Shown: one piece after another, positions 1 through 6,124 of the stretch
How the letters are laid out: each line of letters opens with the position of its first letter
Numbering within the stretch: the stretch's first letter is position 1
Source: Candidatus Omnitrophota bacterium
GTDB taxonomy: Bacteria > Omnitrophota > Koll11 > Gorgyraeales > Gorgyraeaceae
Assembly (NCBI GenBank): GCA_018818505.1
Contig: JAHIRR010000112.1
Coordinates: forward strand, 1-6,124
DNA length: 6,124 nucleotides
Reading direction: 5' to 3'
Translations under genes and position numbers: made by a program
Notes under the pieces: model-generated
What the model was told of the DNA's origin: nothing
Database searches by the model: none
Seen by the model: the letters and a program-made list of their open reading frames with translations, nothing else

Positions 1-792
1 AACTGGAGATTCTCGCAGCTCGAGCATATTAAAGAAGACGATATTTACGAGTATACCCCGGAACAGATTGTGCAGATGGCGCTGGATAAGGGTATAAAGA
101 TTATATCCTGGACCTATAATGACCCTGCGATCTGGTTGGAGTTTATACAGGATACAGCTCGGTTAGCCAGAAGACATGGCATTTTAAGTCTTTTTAAGTC
201 AGCTTTGTTTCTAACTCCTGAGGCTATCGAGGCATTCATGGAAGTGATAGATATTTTCAGCATCTCAGTGAAGAGCCTAAACCCAGAATTTTACCGTCGC
301 CTGACAGGCGGGTGGATGGAGCCTGTTATCAAAGGCACAAAACAGATCTTTGATGCCAAGAGACACCATATAGAGATAAGTAATCTCGTAGTAACAGGCG
401 CGAATGACAATGAAAAAGACTACATTGATTTCATCAATTGGGTCAAGAGAGATCTTTCAGTAGATGTCCCTATTCATTTTGTCCGCTTTCACCCTAACTA
501 TAAATATACAGACGTTTCAAGGCCAACAATAGAGACTCTTCAGAAGGCCAGAGATCTGGCTAAGAAGGCTGGCATAAGACATTGTTATTTGGGCAATGTA
601 TTTATGCATGAAGGCGCTAATACATATTGTGCCAACTGCGGCAGTCTCCTTGTAGAAAGAAGGGGTTTGAATGCCAAGGCCCTTGACTTAGAATCCAACT
701 GTAGAGGTTACATATGCAGGAAATGTAAGAACGTTACTGGCATAAAACTCTTAAAGAATGAGGATAGATTACATGAAGACGTTCAGATATAA
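1..792 (+). CDS. AmrS-like radical SAM enzyme (AMMECR1/Memo-associated family), 5'-truncated
   Basis: The reading frame is open from base 1 and ends at TAA 790-792, giving 263 residues of a C-terminal part. It begins N-W-R-F-S-Q, which matches the segment directly after the last cysteine of the CxxxCxxC cluster motif in AmrS-type enzymes (usual form CQNWxxSQ). The 4Fe-4S site therefore lies just outside the window. Seen here: SWTYNDPAIW (about residues 38-47, family form YTYNEPTIW), the GNVFMHEGANTYCANCG block (about 198-214), and a zinc-ribbon-like cysteine set at 210/213, 234 and 239/242. The GNVxxHEG-NTYCxxCG block identifies the AmrS/PflA-like family (COG1180). Known family chemistry is reductive SAM cleavage; the substrate is unknown. 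The usual T-N-G segment appears replaced by K-S-A-L-F. The only neighbours visible are polysaccharide genes, with no AMMECR1 or Memo gene in the window. The family call is good; the role is unknown. Confidence 0.85.
   Translation, partial: NWRFSQLEHIKEDDIYEYTPEQIVQMALDKGIKIISWTYNDPAIWLEFIQDTARLARRHGILSLFKSALFLTPEAIEAFMEVIDIFSISVKSLNPEFYRRLTGGWMEPVIKGTKQIFDAKRHHIEISNLVVTGANDNEKDYIDFINWVKRDLSVDVPIHFVRFHPNYKYTDVSRPTIETLQKARDLAKKAGIRHCYLGNVFMHEGANTYCANCGSLLVERRGLNAKALDLESNCRGYICRKCKNVTGIKLLKNEDRLHEDVQI
760..763 (+). promoter_or_regulatory. Shine-Dalgarno GAGG for the small gene at 773
   Basis: GAGG lies 9 bases before the ATG at 773 and inside the 3' end of the radical SAM gene. An in-frame ATG at 758 has no comparable site and would place this GAGG inside its own reading frame, so the site favours 773 as the start. 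Confidence 0.5.
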
Positions 793-1084
793 ATGGAATG
801 ACGAGATATGGTTGCTTCATGTAGAGGCAAATAATACGAGTCGCTATAGCAAATCCCTACTATACTCGCGTATTATAAGCAACGGCAATAATGGCCAAAA
901 GAACAAAGTTTTAGTAAAACCTGGAGAGAGTTTCAGATTTATCCTTTCCAGAGGCAGTGTTCAGGAGACAGGTCTGGATATCAGATTTGATAAAGATCTT
1001 TTAGTGAAGATATTCAGGCTTCAGGACAGGGCCTATCTCCCTGGTGATTCAGACATATGTTATTCAAATAAGGTAGAAAATTGA
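773..1084 (+). CDS. Uncharacterised 103-residue protein
   Basis: Not recognised. The start at ATG 773 is preferred over the in-frame ATG at 758 because GAGG sits 9 bases upstream; the longer form would add only five residues. The gene overlaps the radical SAM gene by 20 bp and ends in TGA at 1082-1084, sharing its last base with the ATG of the glycosyltransferase gene. This fits a real, coupled operon member rather than a chance frame. The protein has one cysteine (in DICYS near the C-terminus), no signal peptide and no membrane segment. Alternating polar and hydrophobic stretches, such as KVLVKPGESFRFIL and GLDIRFDKDLLVKIFRL, suggest a mostly beta fold, perhaps a small sandwich or barrel (inference). 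Its position right after the radical SAM gene suggests they work together, but nothing in its sequence proves this. Confidence 0.65.
   Translation: MKTFRYKWNDEIWLLHVEANNTSRYSKSLLYSRIISNGNNGQKNKVLVKPGESFRFILSRGSVQETGLDIRFDKDLLVKIFRLQDRAYLPGDSDICYSNKVEN
1070..1073 (+). promoter_or_regulatory. Weak Shine-Dalgarno AAGG for the tandem glycosyltransferase
   Basis: AAGG lies 10 bases before ATG 1084 and 7 bases before an in-frame TTG at 1081. The ATG is preferred because it forms a TGATG stop-start junction with the preceding gene, but the TTG cannot be excluded. The choice changes the protein by one residue. Confidence 0.4.
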
Positions 1085-3276
1085 TGAAGAAAATACTATT
1101 TCTGAATTCAACTTTAGATATTGGGGGCGCCGAGAAGATGTTTTGTGAATTAGTGAGGCATCTTGATAATACTAAATTTAATAAGAAAGTATATTGTTTT
1201 TATAGCCCGGGAACTTTGGGGGAAGGCCTTATTTCAGAGGGTATAAATTTAGAACACAGTTTAATAAGAAATAGATATGACCTGGTAGGAATATTTAAAT
1301 TCTTCTTTATGCTAAAAAAAGAAAAAGCGGATTTATTATATATAGAGAATTCACCTTTGACTCTATTCTGGGGCTTTTTATTCGGCAAGATAACCAAAGT
1401 ACCTTTTATGGCAACAGTTGTGCATTTTATGAAAAAACCATCGTTGTTACTCAGATTGAAATCAGGATTTGTCAGCAGGCTTATATTAACCAGGTTAGAT
1501 AGGGTAGGTGTGGTGTCTAAGGCAAAGATGGACTCTCTTACAAAGGAATATAGATTAAGACCAGAAAAAGTTATGTTGATAAATAATGCGATAGACATAG
1601 GTGCATTTACAGATATTAAAGATACCAATGTGTTGAAAAAAGAAATAGGTATTTATAAAGACGAGAAGATTATAGGCATGGTAGGGAGATTGGTGGACGA
1701 AAAGGCATATGACGTTTTTTTAAGATCAGCGCAGAAGATTTTAAATAGTGTTCCAGAGAGTAAATTTTTAGTTGTGGGAGACGGAGGAGAGAGATCGGCC
1801 CTTGAAGGATTAGCTGGAAAATTAGGGATCAGAGAACATGTAATATTTTTAGGGCAGAGACAGGATATAGCTGCCCTTGTTTCTTTGTTTGACGTTGCAG
1901 TGCTTTCTTCAAGAGCAGAATCATTTCCTGTTGTGCTGCTGGAATATATGGCAGCTTCAAGGCCTGTGGTCGCAACTAATGTAGGAGATAATTCTAAGAT
2001 TATTAGCGATAACGAGTCAGGTCTTCTCGTGCCACCCGAAGATCCTGAGGCGCTTGCTGGCGCCGTAATAGAGTTACTTAACAATAATGAGAAGGCTAAA
2101 AAAATGGGGATTGCTGCAAGAAAAAAGGCAGAGAGCAGGTTTTATTTAAAGCAGATGATAGATAAAATGGAAAGATTTTTTCTGGATCACGTTTCACCTG
2201 CGAGTATGCAACATGTAATAATGGTAGGCCCTCGCTTGGATGTAAGGGGCGGGATATCTTCTTTTGCAAAATATTGCCTTGGATCAGATCTATCCAGGAA
2301 GTTTAAGATAACTTATCTCCCGACAACAATCGATGCCAGTAAAGCTTTAAAGTCATTTTACTTTATTGGGACTTTTATCTTTTTTCTTATTAGATTGATA
2401 TCAGATAGAAGCATAAAGATCATCCATATTTATACCGCCTCCAGGGGGAGTTTTTACAGAAAGGCAATTATTTTATCTTTATCCAAGTTATTTATGAAAA
2501 AGACCATATTTCATATAGAGGCTGGTGGTTTCGACGTATTCTACAATACCTCTCACGCAGTTAGGAGATTTTGTATAAGAAGGATATTAGGTCTTTCTGA
2601 CACAATAGTAGTTTTATCAAAGACATGGTTTTCAGAGGTAAGCAGAATGACCTCCAACACAAATATAAAAGTAATACCAAATTCTGTAGATACAACTGCG
2701 TTTGAATCTATTGTTAGTAAAAGAGAATATTCTAAATTGAATGTGCTGATCTTGGGGCGCCTTGAACACCGCAAGGGCACATATGACATATTGGATATAG
2801 TCCCTGCTGTTTTGAAAAAAGTACCTGATGCTAAATTTTATTTTGCAGGTGACGGAGATGTGAAGAAGGTAGCAGACATATGCAGAAAACGGGGGCTTGA
2901 AGAGAACGTGATCCTGCTGGGATGGCTCAAGGGAGACAGTCTGCTTGATGCGCTCGAAAACGCATCTATATTTTTGTTACCCTCCTATAATGAAGGGCTT
3001 CCAGTCGCAATGTTAGAGGCCATGGCTTCAGGGTTGCCTGTAATTTCTACAAAGGTAGGAGCAATACCTGAAACAGTAGAAGATGGCATAAATGGATTTT
3101 TGGTAAATCCAGGCGAGAAGCAAGAGCTCGCCGCTAAGATCGTGTATTTACTTAAGAATAGAAAATTAAGAGAAAAGATAGGAAAAAGTAACGCTGAAAG
3201 GATACATTTAATCTTTGGGTTGGATCGTATTGCTGATAGAATTCACGCAGAGTATAACCATTTATTAAAGCTATAG
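1084..3276 (+). CDS. Tandem (fused) GT4-family glycosyltransferase, two complete GT-B units
   Basis: The protein has 730 residues, about twice the usual 350-400 of a GT4 enzyme. Unit 1 (about 1-370) has the glycine loop GGAEKM (14-19), GRLVDEKAY (201-209) and the donor-binding E-x7-E pair E279/E287 (ESFPVVLLE). Unit 2 (about 376-730) restarts with VGPRLDVRGGISSF, then GRLEHRKGTY (558-567) and E637/E645 (EGLPVAMLE). Each unit thus has its own acceptor and nucleotide-sugar lobes. Known family role: retaining transfer from a nucleotide sugar to a growing lipid-linked glycan at the inner membrane face. Unit 2 resembles exopolysaccharide GT4 enzymes; residues 424-436 are strongly hydrophobic (FYFIGTFIFFLI) and could dock on the membrane. 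Unit 1 has KA where unit 2 has the usual KG. Donor and acceptor sugars cannot be read from sequence; GDP-mannose or GDP-mannuronate is plausible from the dehydrogenase downstream. The frame is uninterrupted across the junction. Confidence 0.92.
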   Translation: MKKILFLNSTLDIGGAEKMFCELVRHLDNTKFNKKVYCFYSPGTLGEGLISEGINLEHSLIRNRYDLVGIFKFFFMLKKEKADLLYIENSPLTLFWGFLFGKITKVPFMATVVHFMKKPSLLLRLKSGFVSRLILTRLDRVGVVSKAKMDSLTKEYRLRPEKVMLINNAIDIGAFTDIKDTNVLKKEIGIYKDEKIIGMVGRLVDEKAYDVFLRSAQKILNSVPESKFLVVGDGGERSALEGLAGKLGIREHVIFLGQRQDIAALVSLFDVAVLSSRAESFPVVLLEYMAASRPVVATNVGDNSKIISDNESGLLVPPEDPEALAGAVIELLNNNEKAKKMGIAARKKAESRFYLKQMIDKMERFFLDHVSPASMQHVIMVGPRLDVRGGISSFAKYCLGSDLSRKFKITYLPTTIDASKALKSFYFIGTFIFFLIRLISDRSIKIIHIYTASRGSFYRKAIILSLSKLFMKKTIFHIEAGGFDVFYNTSHAVRRFCIRRILGLSDTIVVLSKTWFSEVSRMTSNTNIKVIPNSVDTTAFESIVSKREYSKLNVLILGRLEHRKGTYDILDIVPAVLKKVPDAKFYFAGDGDVKKVADICRKRGLEENVILLGWLKGDSLLDALENASIFLLPSYNEGLPVAMLEAMASGLPVISTKVGAIPETVEDGINGFLVNPGEKQELAAKIVYLLKNRKLREKIGKSNAERIHLIFGLDRIADRIHAEYNHLLKL

Positions 3277-3280
3277 AGGG
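3276..3280 (+). promoter_or_regulatory. Shine-Dalgarno GAGGG for the heparinase-family gene
   Basis: GAGGG begins on the last base of the glycosyltransferase stop codon and ends 4 bases before ATG 3285. The two genes are separated by only 8 bases, so ribosomes finishing the upstream gene would arrive at this site. It fixes the start at 3285. Confidence 0.6.
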
Positions 3281-3284
3281 ATAT

Positions 3285-5282
3285 ATGAACAGGCTTATCT
3301 GGTATATAAGAAGATTATCGCGTATGTCTATTCCTGAGGTAATTCACAGGGTGTATAAGTTTATACAGCTAAATTTCAAAAGGCTCACCACAAACCCCGA
3401 TGTGGATTTAGAAAAGGTCTTGAAAGAAAATAAGAAGGATAGAGTTTTTTATTTTGATCTAACTGCGACCCATAAAATGAAAGATGAATTTTTGAGACTC
3501 TTTCCAGATAGAATAAAACATATTATTGCCGATGCAGAAGAGATATGCGGCCATAGGTTTAAGATATTTAACTTGGACTGGAGAGCAGAACAAGAAATAG
3601 ACTGGCATAAGGATGTACCAACAGGAAAGAGATGGCCTTTGACTTACTGGGTGGATATAGATTTCAGAAATAGACATGATTTTAGAGAGATCAGGTTTGT
3701 ATGGGAATTGAATAGACATCAGCATCTTGTGACTTTAGGTCAGGCGTATATTCTTACGCAGGATAAAAGATTTGCAGAAGAGGCAAAGGCCCAGATCTTA
3801 TCATGGATAGGGCATAATCCCCCGTATATGGGAGTGAACTGGGCGAGTCCACTAGAGATAGCCCTGAGACTCATCTCTTGGTGTTGGGTGTATAAATTTA
3901 TAGAATCAGCAGGGATATTTTCTAAAGGGGCTAAAAGTGAATTTTTGAAATCTATCTATTTACAAAGTGAGTTTACGGCAAATAATCTTTCCAAATATTC
4001 ATCTGCAAATAATCACTTGATAGGCGAGGCGTGCGGCTTAATAATTACGGCGTTAACTTTTCCAGAATTTAAGAATTCTGAAAAGTGGCTGGATAAAGGC
4101 AGATCTATCCTGTTTACGGAAATCCTGCAGCAGGTGTATCCTGATGGCGTTACAAAGGAGCAGGCGTTCCATTATCAGGGATTTATTATGGAACTTTTTG
4201 TGCTCGCAGCGCAGGACCTAATAAGAAACAATATAGAAATACCTGAAAATGCTATGAATAGGTTTTTTTCCATGTCGGAATTCGTAATGAATATCATTGA
4301 CTCTAGAGGCAAGGTGCCTCTTGTCGGAGATTCTGATGATGGAAGGGCTATAAAGTTGTCCAGTAACAAGGATTTTAGCCTGTTTAAGTCAATTTTGACG
4401 AGCGGATGTATTTTATCGCATAGGGGTGATTTCAAAAACAAGGGCGGCGCTTTTAATGAGGAGCATTTTTGGATTTTCGGACTCAAGGGATATAATGATT
4501 ATCGATCTATCAGGGTCAAAAAGCCTGCGCTAAGTTCAAGGCTTTTTGAAAAAGGCGGCTACGCTGTTTTTAGAAACGGTAGAGACGAGGTCCTTCTGAT
4601 GGATTGCGGAGATCTGGGTTACACTTCAATAGCAGCTCATGGCCATGCAGATCTTTTGAGTGTAACGCTGGTCGTAAATGGAGCGGAACTATTAGTGGAC
4701 CCCGGCACTTATTTATATCATACAGGAGGCGCATGGAGAGACTATTTCAGGGGTACGAGCGCTCACAATACAATTACACTGGATGATAAGAATCAGTCAG
4801 AGATAGTGGGTCCTTTTATGTGGGGAGCAAGGCCTTTACCCAAGATAGAGAGATGGGAAAGTTCCAAAGATATGGATTATATATCTGCCGCGTATAAAAA
4901 TTCCAGGATCAGACACAGGAGAACTATTTGTTTTGATAAGAAGAACAGGCTCTGGCGCATAGAGGATTTTTTGAATACGCCCGGGCAGGGTACAATAAGG
5001 CAATATTTTCACTTGCCTCCAGCAGCAAAGATCAGACGATTGGATTCCAATGTGATCGAGGTAAAGAATCAAGGAATGTATCTATATATGACACTGGATA
5101 AACGTTTAACCGTTGATGTAAAAAAAGGCGGGTTAAATCCTATTTTGGGCTGGAGCTCAGATATCTTTGGTGAAAAGGTAGAGAGCCAGACACTTGTCAA
5201 TACAGCTGTTATAGATAGCGCGGAAAAATTCACGACATTTTTGCGCGTCTCGAATAGAAAGTTATCGAGGATTAAAAGATGA
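3285..5282 (+). CDS. Heparinase II/III-family polysaccharide lyase-like protein
   Basis: The protein has 665 residues in the usual two-part layout. An alpha-helical N-terminal part (about 60-380) carries FVWELNRHQHLVTLGQAY and the ANNHLIGEA motif. A beta-rich C-terminal heparinase II/III domain (about 425-650) carries AHGHADLLS, DPGTYLY and GTSAHNT. Candidate catalytic residues by analogy with PL12/PL15/PL17 lyases are N243-H244, Y297 (in EQAFHYQGF) and H452. GDSDDG (348-353) is also typical of the family. Known members cleave uronate-containing polysaccharides by beta-elimination; PL17 acts on alginate oligomers. The N-terminus (MNRLIWYIRRLSRMS) is basic but has no signal peptide, so a cytoplasmic or peripheral membrane site is inferred. 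Members of this type occur in exopolysaccharide biosynthesis clusters, where they may trim or release product. The stop codon overlaps the next gene (ATGA). Family is firm; activity and substrate are inferred. Confidence 0.9.
   Translation: MNRLIWYIRRLSRMSIPEVIHRVYKFIQLNFKRLTTNPDVDLEKVLKENKKDRVFYFDLTATHKMKDEFLRLFPDRIKHIIADAEEICGHRFKIFNLDWRAEQEIDWHKDVPTGKRWPLTYWVDIDFRNRHDFREIRFVWELNRHQHLVTLGQAYILTQDKRFAEEAKAQILSWIGHNPPYMGVNWASPLEIALRLISWCWVYKFIESAGIFSKGAKSEFLKSIYLQSEFTANNLSKYSSANNHLIGEACGLIITALTFPEFKNSEKWLDKGRSILFTEILQQVYPDGVTKEQAFHYQGFIMELFVLAAQDLIRNNIEIPENAMNRFFSMSEFVMNIIDSRGKVPLVGDSDDGRAIKLSSNKDFSLFKSILTSGCILSHRGDFKNKGGAFNEEHFWIFGLKGYNDYRSIRVKKPALSSRLFEKGGYAVFRNGRDEVLLMDCGDLGYTSIAAHGHADLLSVTLVVNGAELLVDPGTYLYHTGGAWRDYFRGTSAHNTITLDDKNQSEIVGPFMWGARPLPKIERWESSKDMDYISAAYKNSRIRHRRTICFDKKNRLWRIEDFLNTPGQGTIRQYFHLPPAAKIRRLDSNVIEVKNQGMYLYMTLDKRLTVDVKKGGLNPILGWSSDIFGEKVESQTLVNTAVIDSAEKFTTFLRVSNRKLSRIKR
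5267..5270 (+). promoter_or_regulatory. Shine-Dalgarno GAGG for the GDP-mannose dehydrogenase gene
   Basis: GAGG lies 8 bases before ATG 5279, inside the 3' end of the heparinase-family gene. With the ATGA overlap at 5279-5282 it supports coupled translation and fixes the start of the dehydrogenase. Confidence 0.6.
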
Positions 5283-6124
5283 ACAGGAGAAAGACTTTAA
5301 GCGTATTTGGGCTTGGATATGTAGGCGTAGTCACAGCGGCCTGTCTTGCTGAACAGGGCTATCGCATTATAGGTGTTGATGTGAGCAGAAAAAAATTAGA
5401 GCGCATAAATAAAGGCAAGAGCCCTGTTGCCGAGAAAGGCATTGACGTGCTGGTATCCAAGGCAGTAAAGAAAAAGAGATTTTTGGTAACTGTCTCTGCG
5501 AAGCACGCAGTCTTAAATAGCGAGGTTTCTATAGTGTGCGTTGGCACGCCTTCCATGGAAAACGGCGCAATAGACCTTTCGCATCTCAAGGACGTCTCAA
5601 GAGAGATAGGAACTGCGCTGAAGGGGCTACGAAGATACCATACTGTGGTCGTAAGAAGCACCATGCTGCCAGGCACAACAGAAGACGTCATCGTACCTCT
5701 TATAGAAAATGCCTCGTCTAAAAAGGCGTTTAAGGATTTTGGAGTACTGGTCAATCCTGAGTTTATGAGAGAAGGTAATTCAATAGAGGATTTTTATAAG
5801 CCGGCAAAGGTGATACTGGGCAGCAAGAGTAAAAAGGACGAAGAGATCCTGCGTTCGATATACGGGTTCATAGACGCGCCTTTTATATCAGTAGATTTCA
5901 GGACAGCGGAATTTTCAAAATATCTCGATAATATGTTTCATGGCCTAAAGATTGTATTTGCGAATGAGATAGGCGCTTTTTCTGAGAAGTTTGACCTGGA
6001 CGGCAAAAAGGCCATGGAGATCCTGTGTATGGACAAAGAGTCAAATATTTCCGCTAGATATTTAATGCCTGGCTTTGCGTTTGGCGGTTCGTGCCTGCCA
6101 AAGGATTTAAGAGCGATTTTATAT
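5279..6124 (+). CDS. algD: GDP-mannose 6-dehydrogenase (AlgD-like), 3'-truncated
   Basis: The first 282 residues of a protein that is usually about 436 long; the window ends in frame with no stop. It oxidises the C6 of GDP-mannose twice with NAD+ to GDP-mannuronic acid, the alginate precursor. The Rossmann loop GLGYVG (11-16), D34 at the end of the second strand, VGTP (88-91), VRST (125-128) and NPEF (159-162) are present. So are K214, N218 and H221 of the helix joining the domains, and the catalytic cysteine C272 in FGGSCLPKD. These match AlgD of Pseudomonas aeruginosa (K210, N214, H217, C268) with a constant offset of four. The N-x-x-H-x-x-K form with FANEIG favours GDP-mannose over UDP-glucose dehydrogenase. 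The C-terminal nucleotide-binding domain lies beyond the window. The symbol is by similarity; the product may not be alginate itself. Confidence 0.93.
   Translation, partial: MNRRKTLSVFGLGYVGVVTAACLAEQGYRIIGVDVSRKKLERINKGKSPVAEKGIDVLVSKAVKKKRFLVTVSAKHAVLNSEVSIVCVGTPSMENGAIDLSHLKDVSREIGTALKGLRRYHTVVVRSTMLPGTTEDVIVPLIENASSKKAFKDFGVLVNPEFMREGNSIEDFYKPAKVILGSKSKKDEEILRSIYGFIDAPFISVDFRTAEFSKYLDNMFHGLKIVFANEIGAFSEKFDLDGKKAMEILCMDKESNISARYLMPGFAFGGSCLPKDLRAILY

Noticed and set aside
773..1084. Small protein as a peptide precursor modified by the radical SAM enzyme
   Set aside because: It lacks a leader/core layout, a cysteine- or glycine-rich core, or a repeated motif, and AmrS-like enzymes lack the SPASM domain typical of peptide modifiers. 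A partnership remains possible but a precursor role is unsupported.
1200..2084. Two minus-strand open frames of 142 and 143 residues opposite the glycosyltransferase
   Set aside because: They lie wholly inside a gene with strong motifs on the plus strand, their translations match no family I know, and no start signal supports them.
2553..2789. Minus-strand open frame of 78 residues
   Set aside because: It is antisense to unit 2 of the glycosyltransferase, with low-complexity composition and no recognisable motif.
3459..3725. Minus-strand open frame of 88 residues
   Set aside because: It is antisense to the well-supported heparinase-family gene, with no motif or independent start context.
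4175..4486. Minus-strand open frame of 103 residues opposite the heparinase gene
   Set aside because: It is antisense to conserved family motifs (GDSDDG region), which constrain the plus strand.
4604..5072. Plus-strand 60-residue and minus-strand 78-residue frames
   Set aside because: Both fall within the conserved catalytic domain of the heparinase-family gene and are shadows of it.
5359..5754. Minus-strand frame of 131 residues and plus-strand frame of 61 residues within the dehydrogenase
   Set aside because: The AlgD-like frame has every expected motif through this stretch; the others are shadows.
5279..6124. UDP-glucose or UDP-ManNAc 6-dehydrogenase instead of GDP-mannose dehydrogenase
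   Set aside because: The N218-x-x-H221 helix, FANEIG and PGFAFGGSCLPKD segments follow AlgD closely with a constant numbering offset; UDP-glucose enzymes usually lack the histidine.

Overview
The window is one tightly packed, plus-strand operon fragment. It holds five genes, two of them cut by the window edges, and essentially no intergenic DNA. No RNA gene, promoter, terminator, mobile element, CRISPR array or long repeat is visible. By eye the DNA is moderately AT-rich, with frequent AGA/AGG arginine and ATA isoleucine codons. Together with the gene content, this would fit an uncultured bacterium of the Omnitrophota/Elusimicrobiota/Nitrospirota sort. That placement is a weak guess; the sequence holds no phylogenetic marker.

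Layout, left to right: (1) the C-terminal part of a radical SAM enzyme related to AmrS, the radical SAM member of the AMMECR1/Memo set (1-792). It is cut just after the position expected for its cluster-binding cysteines. (2) A small unrecognised protein of 103 residues (773-1084). (3) A 730-residue protein made of two complete GT4-type glycosyltransferases in tandem (1084-3276). (4) A heparinase II/III-family polysaccharide lyase-like protein without a recognisable signal peptide (3285-5282). (5) The first 282 residues of an AlgD-type GDP-mannose 6-dehydrogenase (5279-6124).

The last three genes make a coherent extracellular-polysaccharide locus. The dehydrogenase would supply GDP-mannuronic acid, the tandem GT4 protein would assemble sugars on a carrier, and the lyase-family protein could trim, edit or clear a uronate-containing product. 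The inferred product is a mannuronate-containing (alginate-like) exopolysaccharide or lipid-linked oligosaccharide. The polymerase and export genes are not in the window.

The genes overlap by 20 bp (1/2), 1 bp (2/3, TGATG) and 4 bp (4/5, ATGA). Genes 3 and 4 are 8 bp apart. Co-transcription and translational coupling are therefore likely. The most unusual points are the AmrS-like enzyme placed in a polysaccharide operon with a changed core motif, the unknown small protein attached to it, and the fusion of two glycosyltransferases in one chain.
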